Shown: piece after piece, positions 27,809 to 41,401 of the stretch
Layout of the letters: each line of letters starts with the position of its first letter
Position numbering within the stretch: the stretch's first letter is position 1
Source of the DNA: Acanthacorydalis orientalis
Taxonomy: Eukaryota; Arthropoda; Insecta; Megaloptera; Corydalidae
Assembly (NCBI GenBank): GCA_034766995.1
Contig: CM068315.1
Location: 8,388,796 to 8,452,795, forward strand
DNA: 64,000 nucleotides
Reading direction: 5' to 3'
The notes under the pieces: generated by a model
Told to the model about the DNA's origin: nothing
The model's input: only the letters and a program-made list of their open reading frames with translations
Databases searched by the model: none
Program-made: the position numbers and the translations under genes

Positions 27809-27891
<83 letters not shown>

Positions 27892-27913
27892 TAGATAGAT
27901 AGATAGATAGATA
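27809..27913. repeat. (TA)n(GATA)n microsatellite
   Basis: Two TA runs separated by 'gtatatctt', ending in about six GATA units. Confidence 0.9.
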
Positions 27914-28754
27914 AAATCTTATTTATTTCAAATTTTAAATGAAATTTTCACTTTTTTTCTAATGTTTTAACCCAAATTTATATCTTTTAACATATTGATG
28001 TGCTAATAAACTACTAAAAAGTGTTTTAATCATATAAAGAATATGTCTATAACAAAAAAACAATCAGTTCGTAATATTTTAATTTCATATGAATGTAATA
28101 AACACTTTCATCATTTTTCGAAACATATATGGGCCGCTATATATATATATATATATATAATCTCTTAGTAGTGTCTTTGGATACATGAATTTCATTATTT
28201 ATTTATTTATATACAAATTGGAATACATAATCTCTCCTACCAATTATTTTGAAAATAATCACATAAAAGAAAGATACTCCCATTAATATTTCATGTTTAA
28301 TAAAAAATACATTATAAGAAGTGTTTCTGTTTATCTCTTTTAATCATGACCTTAGTTGTCGACGCGCTCCTAAACCCCACCATCATCATCTATTTTAATC
28401 GCCGTATTTTTCCTGTTCTTATAATTAATTTATGAATAATAATATTTTTTTATAAATAATATATAGAGATCGTATTATATTTACATACTATCTTATAATA
28501 ATATATAAGTTGGATTTCTATCATGTCACTAAATTTAACTTGAACCTTATATCAGTTTAAATTTAAATTAATATCCTTCCAGAATATGACTGAGTACATA
28601 AGTAACACATTTGTGACTTATCCAACATCACTATAAAAGAATAATCATTGCACATTCTTATTAGTGTGTAAATCAATTACGTATTGATATTATTTTCAAT
28701 GAAATCATAAGCGAAATAACTATTAATATTTTAAACTAATAATAATAAAATGAA

Positions 28755-28789
<35 letters not shown>

Positions 28790-29148
28790 CATATATCCCC
28801 TTTATGGGTCTAATTAAATTCTTAATTTTTGAGACTATTTTCATTATAGCATATTGAAATAGCATAAAATGCATTTAAATAGCAATCATTTTTAAATAGC
28901 TTCTAAAGAGGAATAAAAATCAATAAACTTAAGAGTATTCATCAAGAAGTATTATTTTTTCTGCTCAGTATACTTTTATTAAAGGAATTACACTTTTTGT
29001 GCTGTTTTTATATTTATTTACTTTTAATTCTATTGTATTTATCATTGTTTTAACTTTAATTCACATAAAAATAGGTCAACAAAATGAAAATATTTATTTT
29101 AAATATAAATTAATTAATCGGTCATTTAGTTGAATGAAATGTATAGAA

Positions 29149-29194
<46 letters not shown>

Positions 29195-29949
29195 ACTTAT
29201 AAATTATTCCAAAATATTGATAAATAATAAAAAAATCATTTCATAATTCTGCATTACATCAATTAAATAAAATAAATAAATATTTTTAGTAAATATCGAA
29301 TAATATTATAAGACAGGAATATATATTTTAAAATATATTATAAAGATTCTGTTAAAATTAATCGTCCTCATTATTAGCACACTTTTCGTTTGAATCTTCA
29401 CTTTCCAGGCACAACTAATAAAAATTTGAATTGAAATGTTCAATAATTTGTTATTAATCTTTTTTATAATGTGTTATGCATATTTTGATTGTTTCCATTT
29501 TTCTCAGACAGATATAATAAATAAACAGTCTCATAATCCAAGTTTTTCTGTTTCTTATCACTGCGAGGATTGCAAAATCAGGATTCATATAAAATACATA
29601 GAATCCATTGTCAAAATAATCGATTATTGAACATTTTGCTTAGAAAATAATTGTGGTATATAGAGAGTTAAATTTAATTTGTGAATGTAAATTTTGTCAT
29701 AATACTAAAAAATATATGTCACTTAGTTTTTCTTTGAAATTTTACATAAATTGTATAATAACTGGTGATTACTTATCTTTGTTTTAGATTTCAATTCAAT
29801 ATTATTTTCCAAAATAAAGTATAATTTTTATACTTGAAGGTTCAATAACTTGACTTACGAAATAAAGTTCATTTAAAGTAGTACATTTACTAAATTATTA
29901 TTCTGTTTTTATACCTGTGATCTCTTTGACAGTATTCTTTTTTTTGGTT

Positions 29950-30010
29950 CAGTTAAGTGTTTATTCACCACTACTAGTTTCGGCACGTCTGTCATCCAGA
30001 ATCTTCAACA
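29950..30010 (-). repeat. Possible Penelope-like element fragment
   Basis: On the minus strand the sequence reads GATTCTGGATGACAGACGTG followed by CCGAAACTAGTAGTGGTGAATAAA. The phrase 'cgtgccgaaactagt...gaataaa' resembles ends of insect Penelope-like retroelements. A true hammerhead core is not formed, since the bases between GATGA and GAAAC do not pair. Low confidence. Confidence 0.25.
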
Positions 30011-31144
30011 TTTATCTAAGAACTAGTATATAGCCTGTCAAAATTAACGAGAAAAATAGAAAGAAACATAGAAACAAAAATTTTGTATTGGTTTTTACAA
30101 CATAATATATTTTTTAACATAAAAAATACCTAAGAACAAAACTTAATGAATTAAATTCGAAGCCTATGAGCTGACAAAGCAAAAATTGCTCATCACCATA
30201 GATAGAAATGTGGATTTTTATTATAAAGAATGGCACACATTGCGGAAATACAATATTAGTGAGGAATAGACACCTAGCTGATCCAAAAAGACGAAGACAG
30301 CCAAAACAACAATACATTTATTGCATAAATATATTGCTTATTAATATATTAAGACATCAGAATACCTAATATGTTTTCGATATAAACATACTTAAAATAA
30401 ATTTACATTCAGTTTCAAATTTCATTATTAAAATGAATTTCATTTATTTACAGTTTTAGTATAGACTATCCAAATAAATATTTATAAAATTCTGTCTAAC
30501 AAATGTTGTCTTTAAAATCGAAACAAATATAATCACACTCATAATAAGAAAGTAGTTGTGAGTATAATACTTCTATCGAAACCAATTTAGATTAATTTTT
30601 CGTAATTAATGAATTGTCTTATTTCAAAATGATACACAAAAACTTTGCTACTAATTATTCAAATGAAGTGGATTTTATTTTACTTAACAAAATCATTTTA
30701 ACTTTTGTCGATTTCAGTATTTTAATTTATTTATTGTTAAACATTAATTTAATACTAAATAAAAATAGATTAAAAATCTCAAAAATGTTATAATTTATAA
30801 ATAATTATAAAAGCAATATGTTATGGTTTAGTTTTTTTATAACTTATATTGCAAACACTAACGAATTATTATTAATAATTTTATTAGATTAGTTCACTTT
30901 CTAACAATATTTGTTCTAATAAATTTTAACTTATTGTATAAAATGTTATCGGTCGTTTTTCTAACAAAACTTTATCAAAAATATTTGCAACTACGAGTAT
31001 ATCTTATCAAAATTAATTACTTTACATTTAAATTATTTAAATTATACTTTTTATTAAACAATATACATGAATTACTCTATACAAATATGTGTCATGTACG
31101 ATTTCATTTCTTCTGCTATCGATTTCTACTATTGTCACCTTCAG

Positions 31145-31276
31145 ATAGATCTTGAACTCATAATTGAACATGACTTCAAAATCTATCTAAGAATGATGAA
31201 AATTGAAACAGTCTGTAAAAAAAACGAACTCGTTCGTGACTTACAAGATTTGTATAAAATAATCAATAAAGATTAA
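31145..31276 (+). other. Exon-like open frame behind a strong splice acceptor
   Basis: A pyrimidine-rich tract ending 'ctattgtcaccttcag' at 31144 precedes a frame of about 43 codons ending at TAA 31274-31276. The peptide is charged and helix-like (IDLELIIEHDFKIYLRMMK, then KKNELVRDLQDLYKIINKD). AATAAA occurs near 31355. No partner exon or family was recognised. In AT-rich DNA this could be chance. Confidence 0.25.
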
Positions 31277-31556
31277 TGGAAAAGAGTTCTTATGTAAACA
31301 TTTTTTAAATTTATAAAATTTAATTTTAATCATGAAATTTCTTCAAATTTCTTAAATAAAAATTATTATGTATTTACAATTAAATATGGAATATAATTTT
31401 AATTTTATGTGCAAAGATACAAATCAAATTACTCTTTAGTTTTTTATTCTTATATTTCAAAATATGTGTTTTAACTATCAAATGACTGATAATATGTAAA
31501 GATAAAATATAAAGTACTTTATAAATTCGATACATTTGATAATTAAAAATGTCTAC

Positions 31557-31596
<40 letters not shown>

Positions 31597-31715
31597 CCTT
31601 TGAATCAAATCTTTGCAATAATGGGATTACTCAACCATCGAATCTTACAAAAAATAATATATCACAAATTTCCCATTAACCCTTCAAAAAATATACAATA
31701 GTTTCAGAAATAAGC

Positions 31716-31752
<37 letters not shown>

Positions 31753-32564
31753 ATTTATATAAATTAATAGCTTTAATGCTGTTTGCATGTAAATTCAATC
31801 TTTTTTGATACTTTTTTTAACGTTATCAAGATTGTTATTAAGCGTACAAAACTATCGCCTTCTTAATGAAAGGTGTCATGTTTTTAACTTACATTTAGAC
31901 ATTTTAAAATGTTCTTATTACTCTCAATATTAAATTATTAATAAGAAAGCTCATTTTATCTAACAAATACACTAGCTATAAAGTAAAAGTATTGGTATGA
32001 AAACTGATCACTGTTAAAAAGTTGTTTGAAAATTAACTCAAGAAAAGAACCCAGTTTTACAATATGAAAATTGGTAACTAACGTGAATAATAATTGTTAT
32101 ATTTAAGAGAACATATATGCTAGTAGGTTTGAAACCATTTCCTCAAAAACTTCAGACTGTTCAAACATTAAGCTGCATAAATCCCAAAAGTAAACATCCA
32201 ACAAATAATAAATTCAACTTCAAATACATATCCGAAGATATTGTAAATACAATGACAAATATATTTTTTTAAAACGTACGATCAATCTTTAAATGTTACT
32301 ACGATTATATCGTATAATAAGAGACTGAGTGTCGCATTGTTTAAAACACGCCACTGTATCTCACCCCTTTTCCTGCTTGCTTGCTTGACAACAATATTGC
32401 GTGGCTAGCCAACGCCGTCTTTGATCAATAATGAAACGAACGAAATGGGAAGCCATCGCATTATGTAACGGGGTACACACTTTTATAAAATACAGCCAGC
32501 AGTTGCTCTGGCAAAACTCGACCAGTTTATACATACACAAATATATCCAACGAAAATTTATGGG

Positions 32565-32622
<58 letters not shown>

Positions 32623-35116
32623 CATTGTATATATGCATGCAGAATTTTAAACTAATTAATTTCAAATTTTAGTTGTATAAAAGTGGTTTAATATGCTCTT
32701 GATATTTTATAGATTTGAAATTGTTAGGGTAGTTATTGAAGCAATATTTGAAATGTTTTCATTACTTTCTTCACCCTCTTTCGTTATTCCGTATTCCGTT
32801 TGTCTGCGATAATTAGTAAAGAAAAAAAACACTATTATTCTTCATTCATATTATTATACATCTTTACTTGTGTAACTTTTTTTATAACACATACACTTAC
32901 TCGTATATGTAAAACTTTCCTAGATTATCTTTATAACAAACTTTTACTACTACAGATTATAAGATTAGAAAAAAATGAAATTCATTAGGAGTTAGTTACT
33001 ATATATAAATATAAGAATCTTATTTTATACAAAGTTTTAAGAATAAAAAAATATTTTACTATAAATGTAAGTTGTAATCATATAATAATATTTTAATGTT
33101 TTTATAAATCTCTATACCAACTATTTAAATTATACAACAGATTTAACTTTTCTTTATTACTGTATATATAGAGAGAGAGAGGAGGGAAGTGTGATATATT
33201 GTATTGTTTTAATTTTTTTAAATAAAAAAATATCAATTTATTATTATTTGAATCTATATTTTTTACACAAAAATGTGGATTTATAATATTTTCTTTTAAT
33301 TGAATTCAACTTTTTTTACAACATCAAACTACATCATTAAATGTTTTTACATTATTGTTGGAATATTGTCTTAAAATTTATAAATTTGTATATACATTTC
33401 TTTCACATGTATATTTTTATATATTGTAATATAAATTTATATCAATATTTTTTTGTTCATTGTTTCTCAATTTTTAACACGTCAAGTATTTTTCTTCAAG
33501 TGTCGCTTATTTATTGATTTTTTACGCGTTTTTCATTTCAGAACTCTTATCATTTAGAAAGATGTTTGGTCAAACAAAATTAAAATCTAGATTTCAAATT
33601 AATAATTAGACATTTTCTTTTTATCAATCACTCAGATTTAACATTTTTTTTAACATTATTTTTTTGCTATAACCAGAATTTTCTTAATTTTGCCATATTT
33701 TTTTTATTTTTTATCTAAAAAATATAAATAGTATTATAAAAAATTAAACATTTTTTAACTATGTACAAATTTATTACAAAATCTTATTAAAATAAATACA
33801 ACACTATCCTATCCGAAGATATTCAGGTCCTATGATAAACAATACTTTGAAAATAATATATATTTATAATAATTATTTTGTTGCAAAAAGAATTTTGTAA
33901 AACTTTTTATACTTCCTTCCAATTTAAATAGACATTTTGTATGCATTATTTTTTTAAAAAAATACAAGCACAAGGGGTTAAAATCATAACTTATAAAATA
34001 AAGACGAAATAAAACATAAACAAAGTAATTAAAACAGGCGTGTTTCGTGTAAATAATACATACAGAAAAATGTCAATGTAAACAGCTGGGAAGACTTTAA
34101 CGGAATCTGATTAAGCTTAATAATTCCATGGGCAAATTATTAATAAATATATTTTTTTATAAATATATCAACAAAATGTATTTTATGTCAACTAAATTAT
34201 TTAATAAATGTATGCAAGTACAAAATGCACATATGATAAATGTAATATTTTATTTATGAGCGCACATATACATACAAACATTTATTTTTTCTGTAAAAAA
34301 GTATTTAGAATCGTTCATAAAACACATGTTTTCAATATAGGAATAATTCTTACTGTTTGTTTTACCCAAATAACTTTTATATTTAATAAAGGTAATTTAT
34401 AGAAGTTTCACTACATAAAATCACATTGAAACCAGAAATATACTTCTAAATGTTTGTTTAAATTTTTAATTATGAAAATGTTAAACGAATTACATGTTAT
34501 TTTTTTAATACTTTTATTTTACGTTTTAATGAATAAAATTACTGATTTTACAAGTTGCGTAGTACAATGGAGTTTACATATTTTAAATTAAAGAGTATTA
34601 TTTTTCTTATATATATATATATATATATATACATTCATACATATTTATTGATTCAATAAAATGTTAATATAATTTCGATATATACCAAACGCATTATATA
34701 AAACTAAAATATGAAAATAAAATATTTATCACACTCACTATAAAATAAATATGACAATAACAATAAAACTAAATCTTAAACAGCCTGATATTAAGTACAC
34801 CTTTACAAATCCACTCGTCAATTTACCCGTTTCACATAACACGTAATGACTAAATAATCATGCGACCATATGGTCTGGAACATTTTCGATTCTACTAAAC
34901 GAAATGTATATATACATATATGCGTATGTGTGTATGAATGTATGAATTATAAATGTACATGCTAGTGAGACGATATCCTTCCTTCCTTTAATATTTGTTA
35001 ATATCTGAATGCGGTCCAGTGGCTTCTTTTTGTTATTTCGGACCAATATGCAAATAAGCATAGACGAATGGTCCGTATTCAAGTATGATTATTATTTTTT
35101 TTACATTACACACAAA

Positions 35117-35225
35117 GAGGCCACTCATTAGGACTGGTCCACGACGCACCTGGTGGACCGACCGCGGGTACTCTGTACTCTAGCCGCCCCGGACAGGAAC
35201 TGGTTCACATTTATATGGTGCAGAC
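35117..35225. other. GC-rich island with a hairpin and a 7-bp tandem repeat
   Basis: GGTCCAC (35136-35142) and GTGGACC (35153-35159) form a perfect stem over a 10-base loop. GTACTCT is repeated in tandem at 35168-35181. The composition contrasts sharply with the flanks. No coding frame is convincing. Confidence 0.5.
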
Positions 35226-35262
35226 AACTCAAATGGTTTATTTTTATATGAGGCCAAAACAT

Positions 35263-35302
<40 letters not shown>

Positions 35303-36111
35303 GTTCCATCTGTCAGTTTGTTTTGTTTATTATGTAGAAGATATGTAATATTTATCTTATATGGTTAATTTAGCAAAAAGACAATAGATGGGAAAAATTA
35401 AACTGTCCAAAAAAGTATAATTTACTTATTCTCTTTTTAATTCTTTATAATTTTCCAACTACTGTAGGTATTGTTCAAGTTTCTCTGTTTTTAACTGTTA
35501 AATTATTTTTATTGCCTCTTAAACTAGAAGATTAATATTTATTTTTGATACTAAATTGATTTTATCTTCTTCTGGCTGCTAACTCTACTCTTTAATAGTG
35601 TAAACTTTTCATTGTTATTTTATTTTTTCCGTACTTTTTGATTATCTTAATGTTTCGAAAAAAATTAGTTGTTGATAATTACAAAATTTAAGATGATTAA
35701 TGCGTGAATAGAACTTTTCACTGAAATTTTATAACTTCTTTTTTAATCTACAAACTTAAGCACGACTCCAATAAGCGATTATATTTTATTATATTTTTTA
35801 AAAATAAATTAAAGACCTATAACAAGTACTAAGTGTCTTGGAACTCTTTAATTTTGCAACTCTATAAATCAATGTTTTATATTTCAATTGGAAAATAAAA
35901 AAACAGCACATTCTGTTTGAACAAACTGCTCAAAAACTCATTAATAAACATACAAACGTGCACTGATTCATAGACACACACATACACACACCATGTATAT
36001 ATATGTATATATATATATATATGAGGTCAATGTAACAACATAATATAATTAACTATTCCTTCATATAAATTACATTATTACTCCAAACGGTAACTGGCAG
36101 ATATCATCTTT

Positions 36112-36154
<43 letters not shown>

Positions 36155-36311
36155 CTTTTACTTTTATACTGAACATCTCATATGTATACCAAAAATACAA
36201 TATGCTAAATAGATTTAATAAATAATTGAATAAAAAGAACTTTATTTACCATTGACCTCGTACCTATTCTATGTACGATGTAGACAAAAAAATACAATTA
36301 TCAGTAACGGC

Positions 36312-36342
36312 TATCCTTTTTAAACAGAGATTAAAAAGGATA
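36312..36342. repeat. Perfect 12-bp stem hairpin
   Basis: TATCCTTTTTAA and TTAAAAAGGATA pair perfectly around the loop ACAGAGA, and a run of T follows at 36345. It lies at the left of a GC-richer island (36250-36500) that has an unconvincing 74-codon open frame. Confidence 0.6.
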
Positions 36343-37290
36343 AGTTTTTTTGCGTTTCGGAAATCCGGGCCAGACTCTGAAAAGGTCAAACGGTCCAGTA
36401 CGTTTCGTATAGGATTTGCATTCTCTGATATCATTTCGTATTTACATTATGATGTTTTTGTTGCATTGACCAGATTAGCCAGTAAAAGAATATAATAGGG
36501 TTCATATTGTACGTACCCATCGTGTTCATATAATGGATTCTTATCATGTTTGTATGTCTGCCTTATATATAATTATAGTTTCGTGAATAGTAAATAGAGT
36601 TTATGAAACAATAAAGCAATTGGTACATTCAGGAAGGATGTTTCATTATTATTATTTATTTCTTACTATTAATTCAGCGATGTTATTTATCTTAAATGTG
36701 TTAATTTGAATATAAAGTGCAACATTATTTAATATATTTTGTTTCTATTACAAGCATAAGTGATATATTAGATCGATGAAAAGATACAATAACTATCCAA
36801 TCTTATACATAACATATTTAAAGACTATTTTGAATAGAAAAAGTATGTTAATAAAAAAATTCGAAAGTTAAATGAGAATCTAATATTTTATTTCCTTATT
36901 AAGTTTGTTAAAGTATATAAATTAATATTTACAAAATATAAAATAATTTTAGTCAAACTTGTAACACATAAGATACTTAAACTTGTACCATAAGTCCGAA
37001 TCCAAATTCGAGACGTATTTAATATTTTAATAAACATGTAATTGTTTCTATTTGTTTAAGATTTAATCTTAAACATTTCTAAAACTAACTTATAAAATGT
37101 CACTATTGAATAAGTCTCAGAATACGAAATATTTTTTTAAATTGATTATATTTTATAAATTTTGTAGTTGTGAATTTTATGATAATATAATTAATCCATT
37201 TTCAAAACAAAAAAAAACTGTCCTAAGAAATAATGAAAATTATACATCTAATAAACTAAAAAAAATATTATTCTATTGTATACCTTTGTA

Positions 37291-38112
37291 AAGGGTTTTC
37301 AAATAGAAACGCAATTGTCACAAACATCAAACTGATAGCTATATTTTTTTGACATTTGTTAAGTTTAGACATTGCAATTTTTAGTTATAGCTTCATATAT
37401 AACAAGACAACACATTGAAATAATATAATTGTATTATGAAAATGGTCATTATATAAAAAATACATTTTGTAAATTACGTCATATTTATTCTTGATATACT
37501 CGTCTATCTGATCAACAATTCTTCGATTAGTGAATAAATTTGAAGAGACTGGATCGGTTAAGGATAAAGAAACGCCAACACTTGTTCGATAGTCCGGTAG
37601 TCATTGTTTTTTTTTTTGAGAATCAATTTTCGATAGGCTGAATTGAATGATATTGATCTCGAGGACAATAATTCCAGCAGGACGGTGCAACAAGCCACAC
37701 AACTGGTGAAACAATTGATTTATTAAGGATGAAATTTTCTGATCGCATTATTTCCAGAAATAGAGACATTAATTGTCCACCGAGATCCTGCGATTTAACA
37801 CCGTTGGACTACTTTCTTTTAGATCTCATTAAAGAGCAGATATACGCCATTAATTCTAAAACAATTTTCAATCTAAAAGATCAGATCCGAAGAGTAATTG
37901 ATAGAGATCCCATTGTGTAAGGATGTTATTGAAAATTTTAACAAAGGAATGGTTACTTGTAAGAAATCGCGAGGCGGTCACTTACACGACATTATTTTTC
38001 ACTTATAAATGGTATACTCTTAACTATTATTTCCAATAAAGAAACTGGAAATTTCAGCACAAATTCTATTTTATTTCAAATTAAAAAATTGCGTCGTTAT
38101 TGAAAAATCCTG
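37291..38112 (+). mobile_element. Deleted Tc1/mariner-type element with both ends
   Basis: TA dinucleotides at 37289-37290 and 38113-38114 flank an 822-bp unit. Its ends (AAGGGTTTTCAAATAGAAAC and, reversed, CAGGATTTTTCAATAACGAC) are imperfect inverted repeats that both run into CGCAATT. The left half retains frameshifted N-terminal pieces (TRQHIEII, LYYENGH, then LVNKFEETGSVKDKETPT). The right half holds the C-terminal catalytic part: FQQDGATSHTTGETIDLL, INCPPRSCDLTPLDYFLL, and continues to TAA at 37920. The first acidic catalytic region has been deleted. The internal boundary lies near the T10 run at 37608. Confidence 0.8.
37729..37920 (+). pseudogene. C-terminal transposase fragment, mariner type
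   Basis: Sixty-three codons open to TAA, preceded in the same frame by FQQDGATSHTTGETIDLLR (from about 37670). They contain PPRSCDLTPLDYF with the third acidic catalytic residue. The sequence LKDQIRRVIDRDPIV continues the family's C-terminal pattern before a premature stop. Only the second and third catalytic regions remain, so it is not functional. Confidence 0.75.
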
Positions 38113-39167
38113 TACTTATTATTCAAAATCACGTTAATTATATCATTCATTTAATTGTTGAATCTTTATTTTCAATATAAAAAAGCAAATACTCAACAGT
38201 AGTGTAAATGGTTTGACATTTAAAATAGTATTTAAAATGATTACAGTCATCTGAAAATATATCATTTCCTTCTGAATCCCAAAAATTATAAGTTGTTTCC
38301 TCTAACTCAAAACTTTTCTGCTATATTATAATTACATATGTGTATATATATATATATATATCGATGTGTTTGTATGTTGATTAATATCAACACTTTTGAG
38401 TCAATTAAATTTAAAATCTTAATATATTTTGTAACAAACTGATTTACATGTATGAGTTTACGTATATGCTAATTCAATATTATCTACAGAAATTATTTTA
38501 TTATATTTTTCGAGATCCAATATAAATCTTGTTTCATATTCATGTTCATTTTTTGACATTCGTTTTTATTTATTATTTTACTTTCTTTTAATCAAACGTC
38601 ATTAAAATAAATTTCAGTAATTTATCGAACGGTTAGTAATACATTTTTTTATAAACACTAAGTATCGTACACTATATCATTTTCTCAAAAATAAATAAAC
38701 AACAAAAATACAGGTTCTAATTTTCATATCATTTAATCTGCAGTTTTATAATATTAAGGTGGAAAAATTAAGTACTGATCAAATTTCAAACACTATCATA
38801 TTCATACATTCATGTCTATAAATATATATATATATATATATACACATATATATATATAATCTAGAACTGCAATTAATAAATATCTTTAGTCTTTAAACAC
38901 TTCCTAAAAATATTTCAAATAAGCAGGTGTGTGCATTGTTGAACTATATTGTTCTTTATGTTGAAACCTGTTTCATTTAAATAGTATACTCTGTTTTGTG
39001 GGCGTTTTTTTCTCTCCTGTCTCTAATTAATATTTTTAGTGTTGAACATGTCAGATACTTATCGCCAACTAAAATGAAACTATATATTTTCATTCTATAC
39101 GTACACATTTATTTCAATGGGAATTAACTTAAAAGCATACAATTTAATAATATTATTTCGCAATCAA

Positions 39168-39228
<61 letters not shown>

Positions 39229-39530
39229 AATATAATTAAAATGTATTTTATGTTACAATTACTTACAAAATAAGTATAAATATAAAATTCAATAAAAGTC
39301 CATGAAAATTAAAATTAATCAACATAAAAATACAAATTTAACATAAATTATTCAATACAAAATGTTATTATAGATAATATTTATATATTTATTTATAATG
39401 AATAACTTTATTCACTTAATGCAATTATAAATTTAAATTTTTCAATCAATTTTAATATGATAGCAAATTTTGTATGGATTGTTGGTTTATTTATTGCATG
39501 GGAAAATTATATTTTATTGCATCTTTATGT

Positions 39531-39567
<37 letters not shown>

Positions 39568-40620
39568 TTTATACATATATATATATATATATATATACAT
39601 ACATTATTATTAATTAAAATGTAATTACATTTATTTTGATACAAGTGACAAATATCATTTTAGTTTCGTTAAAAATTAATTTTTCCATTTAATGTCATTC
39701 GCATCTCTTTATCTTTAGTGTCAACCTTTTTAGCGTTATTTTGAAATATTTGTTAAACCATACTTTTAAGATATATTTAAAATCTAACAAATACACAACT
39801 TATGTATTTTATACATTTTTTATATAATCTTAACTTATCATTGAATAATTTACTATTTATTATTTAAAAAAATAATAAAGCCCTGATATTGTATATGAGA
39901 CTAAATATCGTTGACCCATTCATAGACAGTTAAATTATTTGCATCATCTGTCCATATTCGATGATAAATTAATATGTCAAAAAGGTTTATTCAGAATAAA
40001 TGTAATTATAGATTTTATTATACAATCCCATATATTATTGGGAAACAGAATAAATCTTGCTTCAAACTAACCTGAGCATTACCTGTCCGATTTTTTCAAT
40101 TTATTTTTTATAAATTAAATTCTCTTCCCCATTCTGTTATTATTTTATAGTACCTTAATTACTTACACATTCTTATTGATGTTTATTTCATTTTTTTTAA
40201 TATAATTTAAAAAGTTATTCATATTTAATTATCGACTGTGAATCATGTAATTATCTTTTAATTATTTTAACACCTTATTTACTAATTTATCTATTTTCTT
40301 CTTCATAACGAAAAATACATTTCAAGAAGAACATAACACTTTTAACAGAATTTTAAAATATAATACATACTGCCTATAAATTTAAAGTGCATTATGATTT
40401 ACAGAGGAAAACACTGTATGTTTTTAAATCCATCATACAATTTTATTATTATTTTTTTATAATTTGTATTTACTTATTTTTTTTATTTAATAAAAATTTT
40501 TGTTCTTAACCAGTTTCTCATTTACAAATATTTTCCATTTACGCACAACATGAAATATATGTCATGGTTATACCTGACTGCTAAACATAGAAGATATAAA
40601 TTGTATTCCTTCAAGTGTAC

Positions 40621-40689
<69 letters not shown>

Positions 40690-40869
40690 TGATTTAACTT
40701 AGGTTTCGACACGAAAGTATTTTAAAAAACACAAAAATTGAAAAAGGAACGTGTACCCCCCATTTAGTATTTTAGTATTAAATGGAACTTAAATACTAAA
40801 TAAATAATAACTTCACTTTTCCTAACCCCTGCGCCCCCTTTTAATACTTCCATGTGGAAACCTAATTTT

Positions 40870-40933
<64 letters not shown>

Positions 40934-40934
40934 G

Positions 40935-40969
<35 letters not shown>

Positions 40970-40985
40970 TTATATGTATATATAC
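40870..40985. repeat. (CT)n(TA)n microsatellite
   Basis: A CT tract of about 30 bases followed by interrupted TA runs. Confidence 0.9.
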
Positions 40986-41101
40986 GTCCTGTAAACTTGC
41001 TACATAACCATGACCTTCTGAAACAAACAGATGTTAATGCATACATGTCTTAAGCATGACATAATAGTCCTTCAATCTTTATGCTTTAGAAGAAAGAATT
41101 A

Positions 41102-41159
<58 letters not shown>

Positions 41160-41333
41160 ATGCATATTTATACATGTTTGTAAATATATGTAATGAAATA
41201 CTATGAGTTGCGAATTTAACGGCTGTTACTTTAGCAAATGCAAATTTTAAAACTTGTTTAATAAATTCTCATATTCTTACATTCATATGCGGAAGCGCAC
41301 AAAGAAATGGCATACACACACATACACACACAA

Positions 41334-41401
<68 letters not shown>

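Larger units (their letters stand above)
27390..31144. other. AT-rich intergenic DNA
   Basis: TA arrays lie at 27809-27913, 28139-28160, 28757-28790 and 29151-29187. The possible Penelope-like fragment is at 29950-30010. Open frames at 29436 (+) and 30114-30317 (-) are short and unrecognised. Confidence 0.55.
31277..37288. other. AT-rich intergenic DNA with GC-richer islands
   Basis: TA arrays lie at 31560-31596, 31717-31750, 32566-32620, 34609-34631, 35263-35302 and 36117-36152. A mixed-composition island at 32330-32530 ('cttgcttgcttgac', 'gctagccaacgccg') and another at 36250-36500 are unassigned. No gene is recognised. Confidence 0.5.
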
